The notes under the pieces were generated by a model. The model did no database searches. It worked only from the letters and a program-made list of their open reading frames with translations, and was not told where the DNA came from. A stretch of 55,835 nucleotides of DNA from an uncultured Prochlorococcus sp. GTDB lineage: Bacteria; Cyanobacteriota; Cyanobacteriia; PCC-6307; Cyanobiaceae. A program made the translations under genes and the position numbers. Position 1 is the stretch's first letter, and each line of letters opens with the position of its first letter. Positions 20,708 to 30,034 of the stretch are shown one piece after another. The DNA lies in assembly GCA_902621675.1 (NCBI GenBank), contig CACNMX010000006.1, positions 1-55,835 on the forward strand, read 5' to 3'.

Positions 20708-20803
20708 AATAGTTATGTCTTTTTTGCAAACTAATATTATTTTCATTAATTGGCTGCTCTCAAGATAAAATAAACAAAAAGTTTATTGAAATAAAATTTG
20801 CAC

Positions 20804-23560
20804 ATGACAGAGATGAATGATCAATTATCTTTAGAGAATTATTCACCTTTTGAAGTAGAGAAAAAGTGGCAAGAAAAATGGGAAAGTCTAAAGGCGTTTA
20901 GTCCTAACCCTGAGGATGATGGGGAGCCTTTTTGTGTTGTTATTCCGCCCCCAAATGTAACTGGATCTTTGCATATGGGGCATGCATTTAATACGGCTTT
21001 GATAGATGTTGTAGTACGTTTTCAAAGACTTTTAGGTAAGAATGTTTTATGTTTACCAGGAACTGATCATGCTTCAATAGCTGTTCAAACTATTCTTGAA
21101 AAACAATTAAAAAGTGAAGGCAAAACAAGTGAAGATATTGGAAGAGATGAATTTCTTAAAAGAGCATGGAACTGGAAAGAACAAAGTGGTGGAAGAATAG
21201 TTTCTCAATTAAAGAGGATAGGATATTCAGTTGACTGGACTAGAGAAAGATTTACTCTTGATCAAAAATTAAATGAAGCAGTTATTGAGGCTTTTAATAT
21301 TCTCTATAAAAAGAATTTAATTTATAGAGGCGAATATTTGGTGAATTGGTGCCCTGAATCTCAATCTGCCGTAAGTGATCTTGAAGTTGAAATGCAAGAA
21401 GTAAATGGTCATTTATGGCATTTTAAATATCCTTTAATTTCTGAAAGTGGTGAACAGTTAGATAAGTACTTAGAAGTTGCAACAACAAGACCAGAAACTC
21501 TTTTGGGTGATACTGCTGTAGCAGTTAATCCTGATGATGATAGATATAAAGAATTTATTGGTGTTAAAGTAAAAGTTCCTTTCGTTGATAGAGAAATACC
21601 TATTATTGCTGATTCACATGTTGATAAAGATTTTGGTACGGGTTGTGTGAAGGTTACTCCTGCCCATGATCCAAATGATTTTGCAATAGGAAAAAGGCAT
21701 AATTTAAAACAGATTAATGTAATGAACAAAGATGGCACTTTAAATATTAATGCAGGTATTTTTCAAAATTTAGATAGATATGATGCTAGAAAGAAAATTA
21801 TCAAAGAATTGGATAACTTAGGCCTTTTGACAAAGATAGAGGATTATAAACATACTGTTCCTTTTTCTGATAGAGGTAAGGTGCCAATTGAACCTTTATT
21901 GTCAACACAATGGTTTTTGAAAATGGATGATATATCACAAGGATGCCTTAATAAAATTGATTCTAAAAAACCATCCTTTATTCCTCCACGCTGGGAGAAA
22001 GTTTATAAGGATTGGTTAGAGAATATTAATGATTGGTGTATCAGTCGGCAATTGTGGTGGGGGCACCAAATACCAGCATGGTATGTGTTAGATGAATCTC
22101 AAGACTCAATAGAACAAAATACTCCATATGTTGTTGCGAGAAATGAAGAGGATGCCTTAATCGAAGCTAATAAAAAATTTGGATTAAATATTAAATTGGT
22201 TCGAGATAAAGATGTTTTAGATACTTGGTTTTCAAGTGGTTTATGGCCTTTCTCAACCCTTGGTTGGCCAAATACAAATGATCCGGATTTTAAAAAATGG
22301 TATCCAAATAGTGTTCTTGTTACTGGTTTCGATATTATTTTCTTCTGGGTGGCGAGAATGACAATGATGGGGAATACTTTTACGAATAATATACCATTTA
22401 AGGATGTTTATATTCATGGTCTAGTTCGAGATGAAAACAATAAAAAAATGAGTAAAAGTTCGGGTAATGGTATTGATCCAATACTATTAATTGATAAATA
22501 TGGTTCTGATGCTTTACGATTTGCTTTAATTCGTGAAGTTGCAGGCGCTGGACAAGATATCCGGCTTGATTTTGATAGGAAAAAAGATACATCTTCAACT
22601 GTTGAAGCTTCAAGAAATTTTGCGAATAAATTATGGAATGCAACTAAATTTGTCTTAATAAATAAAACTTTTAATAATAATTATTCACTTAATGAGAGTG
22701 ATGAAACATCTTTAGAGTTATGTGATAAGTGGATTTTATCGAAATTGAATCAGGTAAATATAAAAGTAGCTGCTTTGTTGAAAGAATATAAATTGGGAGA
22801 ATCTGCGAAACTACTATATGAATTTACGTGGAATGATTTTTGTGATTGGTATGTAGAATTTGCTAAACAAAGGTTTAATAATAAAGAGACTAAAAATAGA
22901 CAAATATCTGAAAAAGTTTTAATAAAAGTGCTAAATGATATTTTGGTAATGATTCATCCTTTTATGCCGCACATTACTGAGGAACTTTGGCATGTGCTGC
23001 AACTAAAACCAGATAATGCATTATTATCTCTTCAAAAATGGCCAATTCACGAAAATAAATTTGTTGATAATAAGCTTGATAATTCCTTTCAGCAACTCTT
23101 TGAAATTATTAGATTGATTAGAAATTTGAGAGCTGAATTAGGTCTTAAGCCATCAGAAAAAGTTCCTGTATATTTAATTTCAGACAATGATGAATTGATT
23201 GATTTTTTAAAAACTTTAGTTGATGATATTCAAACCTTAACTAAATCTTCTGAAGTATTTATTTTTAAAAGTAATGCTGTTGATAAAAAAGAGTTTGCTA
23301 AATCTTTTTCTGGGATAATTAGTGATCTAGAGGTTTACTTACCTTTTCAGGATTTTGTAAATATTGATGCATTAAAGGAAAGGTTAACCAAGGATTTAAA
23401 AAAGGTGACTATTGAATTAGAAAATTTAAATAAGAGATTATCTAATAAAAATTTCGTTGATAAAGCTCCAAAAGATATTGTTGATGAGTGCAGATTTAAA
23501 TTAAGCGAGGGTTCGGTTCAACAGGAAAGAATTACGAAAAAACTTGAACTTTTGAACTGA
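20804..23560 (+). CDS. valS: Valyl-tRNA synthetase
   Basis: A class Ia synthetase of 918 residues, full length. PPPNVTGSLHMGH carries the HIGH motif (HMGH at 57-60). The editing domain holds EVATTRPETLLGDTAVAVNP. DNEFD-like zinc features are absent, as in other bacterial ValRS. KMSKS is at 548-552. The C-terminus is the ValRS-specific coiled coil (LKERLTKDLKKVTIELENL onward). Starts at 20804 (ATG) or 20813 (ATG) are possible. The TVP38-type gene begins two bases after the stop. Confidence 0.97.
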   Translation: MTEMNDQLSLENYSPFEVEKKWQEKWESLKAFSPNPEDDGEPFCVVIPPPNVTGSLHMGHAFNTALIDVVVRFQRLLGKNVLCLPGTDHASIAVQTILEKQLKSEGKTSEDIGRDEFLKRAWNWKEQSGGRIVSQLKRIGYSVDWTRERFTLDQKLNEAVIEAFNILYKKNLIYRGEYLVNWCPESQSAVSDLEVEMQEVNGHLWHFKYPLISESGEQLDKYLEVATTRPETLLGDTAVAVNPDDDRYKEFIGVKVKVPFVDREIPIIADSHVDKDFGTGCVKVTPAHDPNDFAIGKRHNLKQINVMNKDGTLNINAGIFQNLDRYDARKKIIKELDNLGLLTKIEDYKHTVPFSDRGKVPIEPLLSTQWFLKMDDISQGCLNKIDSKKPSFIPPRWEKVYKDWLENINDWCISRQLWWGHQIPAWYVLDESQDSIEQNTPYVVARNEEDALIEANKKFGLNIKLVRDKDVLDTWFSSGLWPFSTLGWPNTNDPDFKKWYPNSVLVTGFDIIFFWVARMTMMGNTFTNNIPFKDVYIHGLVRDENNKKMSKSSGNGIDPILLIDKYGSDALRFALIREVAGAGQDIRLDFDRKKDTSSTVEASRNFANKLWNATKFVLINKTFNNNYSLNESDETSLELCDKWILSKLNQVNIKVAALLKEYKLGESAKLLYEFTWNDFCDWYVEFAKQRFNNKETKNRQISEKVLIKVLNDILVMIHPFMPHITEELWHVLQLKPDNALLSLQKWPIHENKFVDNKLDNSFQQLFEIIRLIRNLRAELGLKPSEKVPVYLISDNDELIDFLKTLVDDIQTLTKSSEVFIFKSNAVDKKEFAKSFSGIISDLEVYLPFQDFVNIDALKERLTKDLKKVTIELENLNKRLSNKNFVDKAPKDIVDECRFKLSEGSVQQERITKKLELLN

Positions 23561-23562
23561 GA

Positions 23563-24159
23563 ATGACTATATTTCTTGAAAATATTTATAATTTGTCTTT
23601 TTTTTTTAATACTGGTATTGGGATCTTTTCGTTTGTTTTTATTTATATTTTAATTGTTTTATTAATCCTTCCAGCTTCTTGGTTATCTTTATTATCAGGT
23701 TTTTTATATGGCTCATATTTAGGGTCAATTATCGTTTTCATTTCCGCTTCCATAGGAGCATCAGTTGCTTTTTTTGTATCAAAAAGTTTTTTTGCAAAAA
23801 AGTTAAAAAATCTTTTTAGCCGTTATCCAAAATTAAGTGTCATGGAAAAAGTAGTAGAAAAAGGCGGACTTAAATTAATTTTTTTAGCGAGATTATCTCC
23901 GATATTTCCCTTCAGTATTCTTAATTATTTTTATGGTTTGCATAATGTTAAATTTAGAGATTTCGCTCTTGGCCTTATTGGAATAATTCCAGGAACTTTT
24001 CTTTATTGCTCAATAGGTAGTTTGGCAAAAAATATTCAGGAGTTAAAAAATGTGCAAACACCAAATAATTTATATATAACTAGCATTGGAATTATTTCAA
24101 CTTTTTTAGTTGTATACTTCTCAGCTAAATATTCCAGAGAATATTTTGAAAAATTCTAA
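23563..24159 (+). CDS. TVP38/TMEM64 (DedA-like) family membrane protein
   Basis: A 198-residue integral membrane protein with about five hydrophobic segments. It has the family core: a glycine-rich re-entrant region GFLYGSYLGSIIVFISASIG at 46-65, then the conserved LARLSPIFPFSILNYFYG at 108-125 and GIIPGTFLYCSIGS at 140-153. The family (SNARE-associated or VTT domain) is linked to lipid scrambling and membrane homeostasis; no specific cyanobacterial role can be read here. It lies two bases after valS and converges on a small minus-strand ORF three bases beyond its stop. Confidence 0.85.
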   Translation: MTIFLENIYNLSFFFNTGIGIFSFVFIYILIVLLILPASWLSLLSGFLYGSYLGSIIVFISASIGASVAFFVSKSFFAKKLKNLFSRYPKLSVMEKVVEKGGLKLIFLARLSPIFPFSILNYFYGLHNVKFRDFALGLIGIIPGTFLYCSIGSLAKNIQELKNVQTPNNLYITSIGIISTFLVVYFSAKYSREYFEKF

Positions 24160-24162
24160 GAA

Positions 24163-24315
24163 TTACTCGTTAATATTCCAATCTCTAAGTGATGCAATTA
24201 ATATAAACCACAACAGTCTAAATTTACCTAGTAAGGTTTTGTTGGCTTCTAATTCGATATATTTTGCCTGTCCACAGGGTGTTTTTATGAAGTTGAAAAC
24301 TGTTTTCTTTGTCAT
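24163..24315 (-). CDS. Small unknown protein, 50 residues
   Basis: An ATG-to-TAA frame that begins MTKKTVFNFIKTPCGQAKYI and ends LRDWNINE. Support: GAGAG sits six bases before the ATG as a plausible Shine-Dalgarno. The frame fills most of the gap after the ligase gene and ends three bases from the convergent TVP38 stop. Composition is protein-like, with a basic N-terminus, one Cys, and a short hydrophobic stretch LLWFILIASL near residues 34-43 that could be a membrane or amphipathic helix. I do not recognise a family. A frame on the opposite strand also exists but overlaps the TVP38 coding end and looks like a shadow. Confidence 0.55.
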   Translation of the reverse strand: MTKKTVFNFIKTPCGQAKYIELEANKTLLGKFRLLWFILIASLRDWNINE

Positions 24316-24432
24316 AAGTCTCTCAAAAAGTCCTGATAATTATTCTTATATTTTATAGCCAAGATTTTTTATTTTTTTATTTTAAAACCACATTTTTCAT
24401 TGACTACTTTATTGAATATTATTTTTTAAAAT

Positions 24433-25761
24433 TTAAACTTTTTCTCCAGCTTTAAATCCTCTAAAGCATTTGAATCTAGGAAATCTAAGACTAAAAGCTA
24501 CCGCATCCTTGGATTTCGTTTTAGCATCAGCTCTGATTTCTACAAGTTGACCTATAAGTTGACTCCGTTTTGACCAATATTCTTGACGTTGGATATCACT
24601 AAATCCGCTTCCACAACTAAGACTGTATTCGTACCCATCATCTTCCCCTTCTACTAGGACAGCTCCTAGTCTACCTTTATTGCGACCTGTGCCCTCTTCA
24701 ACCGATACAACCTTTAAAGTGACTTCAATGAACGGTTTTGCTTTTAACCAACTGTGTGTTCTTTTACATTCATACATAGCATCAGGATCTTTAATCATTA
24801 CTCCTTCATATCCACCTTCCACGGCAGCTTTATTCAGCTCTACAAATCTTTTTTGTCCCTCAATGGTGTCGAGATCTACATTTTCCCATTCAAGTGTTTT
24901 TATATGTCTTAGAAGCATAGAATGTTTTGCTACCCATTCTTTTACTAATAAACTTCTTGCTCTTTGACTAGTGTTCCATCTCCCCTTTTGGAAGTTTTCA
25001 AGGGGGCATAAGTCAAATAGGTGGAGAACTGCGTCTTTTGTTTGTTTGCCATCTTTTCTATGAACCTGTTTCATTAAATCCTGAAAGTTAGCACTCATTA
25101 CTTCACCATCTAGGACTAAGTCATGGGGTGCAGGATCTTCTTTTAACACGTTTTCTATTTCTGAGATAATATGACCAAAATTATGGAATTGTTTCCCATT
25201 ACGAGAAAACATTTCTACTTTATTTTGTCTAATAATAGTTAAGACGCGCACACCATCTAATTTGATTTCAATTTGTTTTTTTCCTATCATTTTTTTTTCA
25301 TGATTTGCACTGTCATGAGCTAAGGGACATGAAAAAATAGGAATCGCATATTTGGGAAATTTTTTGGCTATCTTGTTGATTGTTTTTTCAGATACACCAC
25401 ATCTAAGATCTTTAATTAAAACTCGTCTATAAAATCCATTCCACTCTTCTTTTTTGGCAGATTCCATAGCCGCAATAATTGCATCGCGAGCAGCGTGACC
25501 AGTAAGTTCCCTTTGAATAAGCTTATTTGCTAATACCCTAAAATCTTTCCATAAAAAATTTTGATTTTTTTCATTCTCTTTTTCAGGAACAATTTTTACA
25601 CCAAAAGTTACCAATGGATCAAGTGCCATACGGATTCCTTCAAAAAAATCATCTAGACCTTTTTCCATTGCTTCTGAAATGATTTTTTCTTTATCTAATC
25701 TACTTGGATGTAATTCTAATTGATGTATTATCTCTTCTTTAAACAATTCTTTTTGCCTCAC
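24433..25761 (-). CDS. ATP-dependent DNA ligase, T4 gp30-like
   Basis: A 442-residue nucleotidyltransferase that would seal nicks using ATP. All superfamily motifs are visible: motif I KLDGVR with nucleophile Lys167, FSRNGK (III), LDGEVM (IIIa), EGVMIKDPDAMYE (IV) and WLKAKPF (V). An OB-fold C-terminus follows. The N-terminal domain includes RELTGHAARDAI and RRVLIKDLRCGVSEKTINKI, which by memory closely resemble the T4 phage ligase rather than LigD or archaeal ligases. The bacterial replicative ligase LigA uses NAD, so this is an additional enzyme, probably for repair. The start appears to be GTG at 25761. The membrane-anchored unknown lies 9 bases upstream in the same operon. Phage origin is inference. 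Confidence 0.92.
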   Translation of the reverse strand: MRQKELFKEEIIHQLELHPSRLDKEKIISEAMEKGLDDFFEGIRMALDPLVTFGVKIVPEKENEKNQNFLWKDFRVLANKLIQRELTGHAARDAIIAAMESAKKEEWNGFYRRVLIKDLRCGVSEKTINKIAKKFPKYAIPIFSCPLAHDSANHEKKMIGKKQIEIKLDGVRVLTIIRQNKVEMFSRNGKQFHNFGHIISEIENVLKEDPAPHDLVLDGEVMSANFQDLMKQVHRKDGKQTKDAVLHLFDLCPLENFQKGRWNTSQRARSLLVKEWVAKHSMLLRHIKTLEWENVDLDTIEGQKRFVELNKAAVEGGYEGVMIKDPDAMYECKRTHSWLKAKPFIEVTLKVVSVEEGTGRNKGRLGAVLVEGEDDGYEYSLSCGSGFSDIQRQEYWSKRSQLIGQLVEIRADAKTKSKDAVAFSLRFPRFKCFRGFKAGEKV

Positions 25762-25770
25762 AAGAAATTA

Positions 25771-26190
25771 TTAATTCACTTTTGCTATTCTGTCTATTTT
25801 CCAATCATTATCAGTTTTTGCAAAAGTAAAATCTAATGGGAGTTCATCTTGTTTATCTTCTGATTTTAAATTCAAAGTTATTATGATTTGATCTTCTTGG
25901 ACTCTAGGTCTTCCTGATTTTAAATTTCTGTATTTATTGAGATTTAAACTAGCTAAAAATTTAAGAAAGTCTTGACGCTTCACATGAGTTTTATAAGTTT
26001 TTGTAGTCAAACCATAAGCTGCATCAATTCTGCCAGCAGCTATTTGATCAAAAAACTTTCTTACTAATGGATTAATCCCTCTCGCGCTTATAACTAATTT
26101 GACTGCATTAAAAGTCCAAAAAGAAACTAGTACAGCTCCGCCAACTAATAGTGCTTTAATTCCTATATCTTTAACTAGTGTTGCATCCAT
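25771..26190 (-). CDS. Membrane-anchored unknown protein, 139 residues
   Basis: The N-terminus has one hydrophobic segment (about residues 11-30, KALLVGGAVLVSFWTFNAVK). A soluble domain of about 100 residues follows, with IAAGRIDAAYGLTTKTYK and a C-terminal beta-rich part ending in DFTFAKTDNDWKIDRI. The pattern of a short helix pair followed by strands resembles NTF2-like or DUF4864-type domains often found in anchored cyanobacterial proteins, but I cannot name the family with certainty. It is 9 bases upstream of the ligase gene, so co-expression is likely. It is divergent from the SprT-like gene with an 86-base gap. Confidence 0.7.
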   Translation of the reverse strand: MDATLVKDIGIKALLVGGAVLVSFWTFNAVKLVISARGINPLVRKFFDQIAAGRIDAAYGLTTKTYKTHVKRQDFLKFLASLNLNKYRNLKSGRPRVQEDQIIITLNLKSEDKQDELPLDFTFAKTDNDWKIDRIAKVN

Positions 26191-26276
26191 GTTAATTTGA
26201 GTTTTTTTATTACTTTAAGAAAAGAAATCGTTTTTGATGGCTTTTTTTGTCAAAATAATACTAATTTTAATCCATA

Positions 26277-26804
26277 ATGCCTTTAATTCCTCTTTTACCT
26301 TTATTTCACAAATTTAATAGCCAATACTTTGAAAATTCTCTAGCGGTTAATAATCAACCTTTAGTAAAAGTTAGATGGAGTGATAATAGATTAAAAACCA
26401 CTGCTGGTTTTTATAAAAGAAAAAGAATTAATGGTCTTGTAGATTCTGAAATTATCTTATCGAAACCTATTTTGAGCAAATTATCTTCTATTGAAATAAA
26501 CAGTACTTTATGCCATGAAATGATTCATGCATGGGTAGATAGGATATTAGAAAAAAATGAGATACATGGTCCAAATTTCTTAGAAAAAATGAATGAAATT
26601 AATGAGAATGAGAAGAATTTTCAAATTTCCGTGAGGCACTCATTTCCTATTGAAAGGAGAGAATTAAAATACATAGGAACATGCCAAAATTGTGGGGAGA
26701 AATTTTTCTATAGGAAAAGGATAAAGAATATTGCCTGTAAAAAATGTTGTGTAAATTTCTTTAATGGATCATGGAATAAAAAGTGTTTAATTTTGTTTGA
26801 TTAA
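26277..26804 (+). CDS. SprT-like zinc metalloprotease
   Basis: A 175-residue SprT-family protein. The active site is HEMIH (His80, Glu81, His84), with the likely third ligand His97 in IHGPNF. A C-terminal zinc ribbon is formed by Cys136, Cys139, Cys154 and Cys157. It has the usual small bacterial SprT size, with no extra domains. In eukaryotes the family member Spartan removes DNA-protein crosslinks; bacterial roles are poorly known. Here it is divergent from an operon with a DNA ligase, which is compatible with repair but not proof. Confidence 0.87.
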   Translation: MPLIPLLPLFHKFNSQYFENSLAVNNQPLVKVRWSDNRLKTTAGFYKRKRINGLVDSEIILSKPILSKLSSIEINSTLCHEMIHAWVDRILEKNEIHGPNFLEKMNEINENEKNFQISVRHSFPIERRELKYIGTCQNCGEKFFYRKRIKNIACKKCCVNFFNGSWNKKCLILFD

Positions 26805-26887
26805 AAATATAAGATGTGTTTTTGTTTCTATACTTGGAATTATTTATTTTTTTAATGTAGTTTATATTTTAAAAAGCATAATAATTT

Positions 26888-27451
26888 ATGGATTCAAGGA
26901 GAATTAGAAATTTTAGAAATAGTTTTGATAAAAATATTGTTGATAAACAGGTTGATAAAATTTTCGAAACTGGAAGACAATTTGTTGATGGAGTATCTGG
27001 TGCCAGGCCTGGAAAAAAAAGAAACTCAGATTTTCAAGGAATAACAAGTAAGAGTGTTAAAAAAGTAGGAAGATGGGTATCTGAAAAAGTGGATTTATTT
27101 TTTGATGAAGATAATGACGATTGGAATGATGAGAATTTTTACGATGATAATAGGGATATTAAGACATTTTCCAGAGAATCAAATTCTTATGAATATGCTA
27201 AACAGCACTCAAAAAGACCTTTAGAAGCAATATCTTTAAGGCAAACAAAAAATTTACAGACAACTGAGAAAAAAAAATTACCTTACGTGAAAGAGAGTAA
27301 GGACGAAGATTGGCCAGATGCAATGGATTTCAAAGTTGAAAGATGGCAAAGAGCTTCAGAAAAAGAGATTAATACTTTGAGAGATCAATCAAACCAACAA
27401 GTTCAATCAAAATCAAGAAATCTTCCCAGATCAAGAAGAAGAAGAGTATAG
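26888..27451 (+). CDS. Highly charged unknown protein, 187 residues
   Basis: No recognised domain. The N-terminus is basic (MDSRRIRNFRNSFDKN) and contains RQFVDGVSGARPGKKR. The middle is a strongly acidic low-complexity segment (DEDNDDWNDENFYDDN, about residues 77-92). The C-terminus is again basic and ends in SRRRRV. The alternation of basic and acidic blocks suggests a largely disordered, perhaps nucleic-acid- or ribosome-associated protein; this is inference. Its last 21 bases overlap the 3' end of the convergent chorismate lyase gene, so its arginine-rich tail is antisense to that enzyme's serine-rich tail. Confidence 0.75.
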   Translation: MDSRRIRNFRNSFDKNIVDKQVDKIFETGRQFVDGVSGARPGKKRNSDFQGITSKSVKKVGRWVSEKVDLFFDEDNDDWNDENFYDDNRDIKTFSRESNSYEYAKQHSKRPLEAISLRQTKNLQTTEKKKLPYVKESKDEDWPDAMDFKVERWQRASEKEINTLRDQSNQQVQSKSRNLPRSRRRRV

Positions 27452-27973
27452 TTTCGTAAATTCTTTAATTCCTGAATAGCCTAATAAACTTTCTAAATGT
27501 GGATTGAATACTTCTCTAATAATTGTTAGAGGCTTTTTGTCTCGAAAAAATCTATAATTTCTTGACCAGAATGGACCTTTAAAACAAAATTGATCCTCTA
27601 ACCAATTTGAATTAACAAGTGAAATTCGATCAACTTCTCTAAATAATTCTGATCTGTCTTGTGTCAAATTCTTCCAAATTGGTTCTTCTTTAGCTTTTAA
27701 ATTTTCATTCACTTGTTCTGCATTCCACCAACTTTCAGCCCATGCTAGGTTTTTATTATTATTTTTAATCCATACTTGTCTTCTAATTAAAGGTCCATTT
27801 AACTGATTTAATTCTTTAGGGCCCTCTGCGATGAATAGAGGATCAACTTGCATTGAAATTAATTTAATTTTCGTCTCTTGATTAGTTAAAAGCTGTAAAT
27901 GTCTAGTTGGACTTCCATCCCCAAGCAGCATTAATTTCCATGGACCAGATATTTTTGGTAATGAATTTTTCAC
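27431..27973 (-). CDS. Chorismate lyase, plastoquinone head-group synthesis
   Basis: Releases pyruvate from chorismate to give 4-hydroxybenzoate, the first step of plastoquinone synthesis. The protein fits the cyanobacterial/DUF98 chorismate lyase family: LLGDGSPTRHLQLLT from 16, RRQVW at 64-68, an internal WAESWWN, and WSRNYRFF followed by IIREVF, whose Glu would be the active-site acid. From the GTG at 27973 it has 180 residues. Twenty-one further in-frame codons lie upstream and read like coding sequence (including PGILWEEKASTFL) before a TGA, but they contain no ATG, GTG or TTG. The true start may therefore be a CTG at 28036, giving 201 residues. Confidence 0.82.
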   Translation of the reverse strand: MKNSLPKISGPWKLMLLGDGSPTRHLQLLTNQETKIKLISMQVDPLFIAEGPKELNQLNGPLIRRQVWIKNNNKNLAWAESWWNAEQVNENLKAKEEPIWKNLTQDRSELFREVDRISLVNSNWLEDQFCFKGPFWSRNYRFFRDKKPLTIIREVFNPHLESLLGYSGIKEFTKLYSSSS

Positions 27974-28054
27974 TAAAAAAGTAGAGGCTTTTTCTTCCCA
28001 TAAAATTCCTGGTGATTTAAAAAGTTTATTATTCAGTGCTCAGACGGAATGCTT

Positions 28055-30022
28055 TTACGATGATAACTTTTTTTCGACAAAAATATTTGCTTTCTCTTTT
28101 TTTATTTCTCTTATTTTTAGCCAAACAAGTAATGCAGTTAAATCAGCTTTGCTTACGCCGGGAATTTTTGAAGCATCACCAAAATTTTTTGGCTTTATCT
28201 TATTCAAATTTTCTCTAGCTTCTAAAGATAATGTCTCTATCTTTTCATAATTTATTTCTTGAGGCAGAGATTTACAGCTTTGACGATTTATTTGTTCTAT
28301 GTTATTTTTTTGTCTTTTAAGGTAACCCTCGTATTTAATATCTATTTCAACACCTTCCTGTATTGCAGAACCTAGGTTTCTTTCATTCAAATTATATTTA
28401 ATTAGATCTGAATAATGAAAGTTTGGTCTTTTTAAGAGTTCTTTCAAAGTTGTTGAGCCTTTGATTTTTGATCCCGTTTCTAATCCTATTTTTTTTGATA
28501 TTTCATCGGTATTTTTTAAACGAGTGTTATTTAATCTAAATTTCTCTTTTTCAAGGAGGTTCATTTTTTCTTGATAGGCCGACCATCTTTTCTCATTAAT
28601 TAGCCCTATTTGATAACCTAATGGTGTTAATCTTCTATCTGCATTATCTCCTCTGAGAGTTAATCTATATTCACTCCTACTAGTGAGAACTCTATATGGT
28701 TCTTTGAGATCTTTTGTAATTAAATCATTGATCATTGTTCCTATATAACTGCTTTCTCTAGTGAAGATTATTGGATCTTTTTTGTTTAGTTTTCTTGTAG
28801 CATTGACTCCTGCAACTAAACCTTGTGCTGCTGCTTCTTCATAACCAGTAGTGCCATTAATTTGTCCGGCGCTAAACAAATATTCAATTTCTTTCGTTTC
28901 GAGTGATGTTTGGAGCTGTGTTGCAGGTATATAGTCATACTCGACAGCATATGCTGGTCGCAACATTTTACATGTCCTTAATCCAGGTAAGGTCCTTAAA
29001 AGTTCTAATTGAACATTTTCGGGTAAACCTGTAGAAAATCCCTGTACATATATTTCAGGGGTATTAATTCCTTCTGGTTCTAAGAAAATTTGATGTGATT
29101 CTTTATCAGCAAATTTGACGATTTTATCTTCAATTGATGGACAATATCTTGGCCCCTTACTATCTATAAAACCTCCGTAAATGGGAGTTAAATGTAAATT
29201 GTCTTTAATTAGTTGATGTGTTTTGGTAGTTGTTCTTGTGATGTGACAACTAACTTGGGGCATATTATTTTTTACATCTGGGTCAAACGAAAAATATTTA
29301 TCAGCTGCAGTACTTGGTTGAATATCTAATTCATCAAAAATGATACTTCTTTTATCCACTCTTGCTGGAGTACCTGTTTTTAAACGTTCTGTTTTGATAC
29401 CAATTTCGTGCAAATTTTGAGTAAGACCTTGTGCTGCTTGTTCGCCCGATCTACCAGCTGACATTGATTTATTTCCTATCCATATTCTTCCTTCTAAGAA
29501 CGTACCAGCTGTGATAATAACTGATCTTGCTGAATAATAACTTCCAAAGAATGTTTTTACACCCTTTATTCTTTTTTTTAAGATTTTTTTGGAGTTCAAT
29601 CCAATTTGTTCAGTTTTTGAAATATCCAGTTCAGTAATCATTGCTTCTTTTAAAGATAAATTTTCTGTATTTTGTAGTATTTCGATCATTCTTTTTGAGT
29701 ATTCTCTTTTATCTGTCTGAGCTCTTAACGCCCATACAGCTGGGCCTCTACTTGCATTTAATATTCTTTTTTGAATAGCTGTCTCATCGGCTAATTTACC
29801 AATAATTCCACCTAAAGCATCAACTTCATGAACCAACTGACTTTTTGCTGGTCCCCCAACTGCAGGGTTACACGGTTGCCAGGCAATTCTATCTAGATTG
29901 ATTGTAAATAAGGCAGTAGAAAAACCTAATTTTGCTGTTGTTATAGCGGCTTCGCATCCTGCATGTCCTCCCCCAATAACGATGACGTCAAAAGATTCAT
30001 TTGTTGAGTGATGATCTTGCAT
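28055..30022 (-). CDS. mnmG: tRNA uridine 5-carboxymethylaminomethyl modification enzyme
   Basis: The FAD-dependent partner of MnmE, which modifies U34 of several tRNAs. At 655 residues it is full length. It starts with the dinucleotide-binding loop [12 protein letters not shown] at 15-26. Conserved GidA blocks follow: CNPAVGG near residue 51, [16 protein letters not shown] and PAYAVEYDY. The C-terminal MnmE/tRNA-binding helical domain contains [10 protein letters not shown] and ends with [13 protein letters not shown]. It sits 12 bases downstream of dnaB on the same strand. Confidence 0.97.
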   Translation of the reverse strand: MQDHHSTNESFDVIVIGGGHAGCEAAITTAKLGFSTALFTINLDRIAWQPCNPAVGGPAKSQLVHEVDALGGIIGKLADETAIQKRILNASRGPAVWALRAQTDKREYSKRMIEILQNTENLSLKEAMITELDISKTEQIGLNSKKILKKRIKGVKTFFGSYYSARSVIITAGTFLEGRIWIGNKSMSAGRSGEQAAQGLTQNLHEIGIKTERLKTGTPARVDKRSIIFDELDIQPSTAADKYFSFDPDVKNNMPQVSCHITRTTTKTHQLIKDNLHLTPIYGGFIDSKGPRYCPSIEDKIVKFADKESHQIFLEPEGINTPEIYVQGFSTGLPENVQLELLRTLPGLRTCKMLRPAYAVEYDYIPATQLQTSLETKEIEYLFSAGQINGTTGYEEAAAQGLVAGVNATRKLNKKDPIIFTRESSYIGTMINDLITKDLKEPYRVLTSRSEYRLTLRGDNADRRLTPLGYQIGLINEKRWSAYQEKMNLLEKEKFRLNNTRLKNTDEISKKIGLETGSKIKGSTTLKELLKRPNFHYSDLIKYNLNERNLGSAIQEGVEIDIKYEGYLKRQKNNIEQINRQSCKSLPQEINYEKIETLSLEARENLNKIKPKNFGDASKIPGVSKADLTALLVWLKIREIKKEKANIFVEKKLSS

Positions 30023-30034
30023 TTTAGGAGTGAT

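Noticed and set aside
24110-24358. 82-codon plus-strand frame at the end of the TVP38 gene
   Set aside because: It overlaps the TVP38 coding end and is antisense to the better supported 50-residue ORF with a ribosome-binding site.
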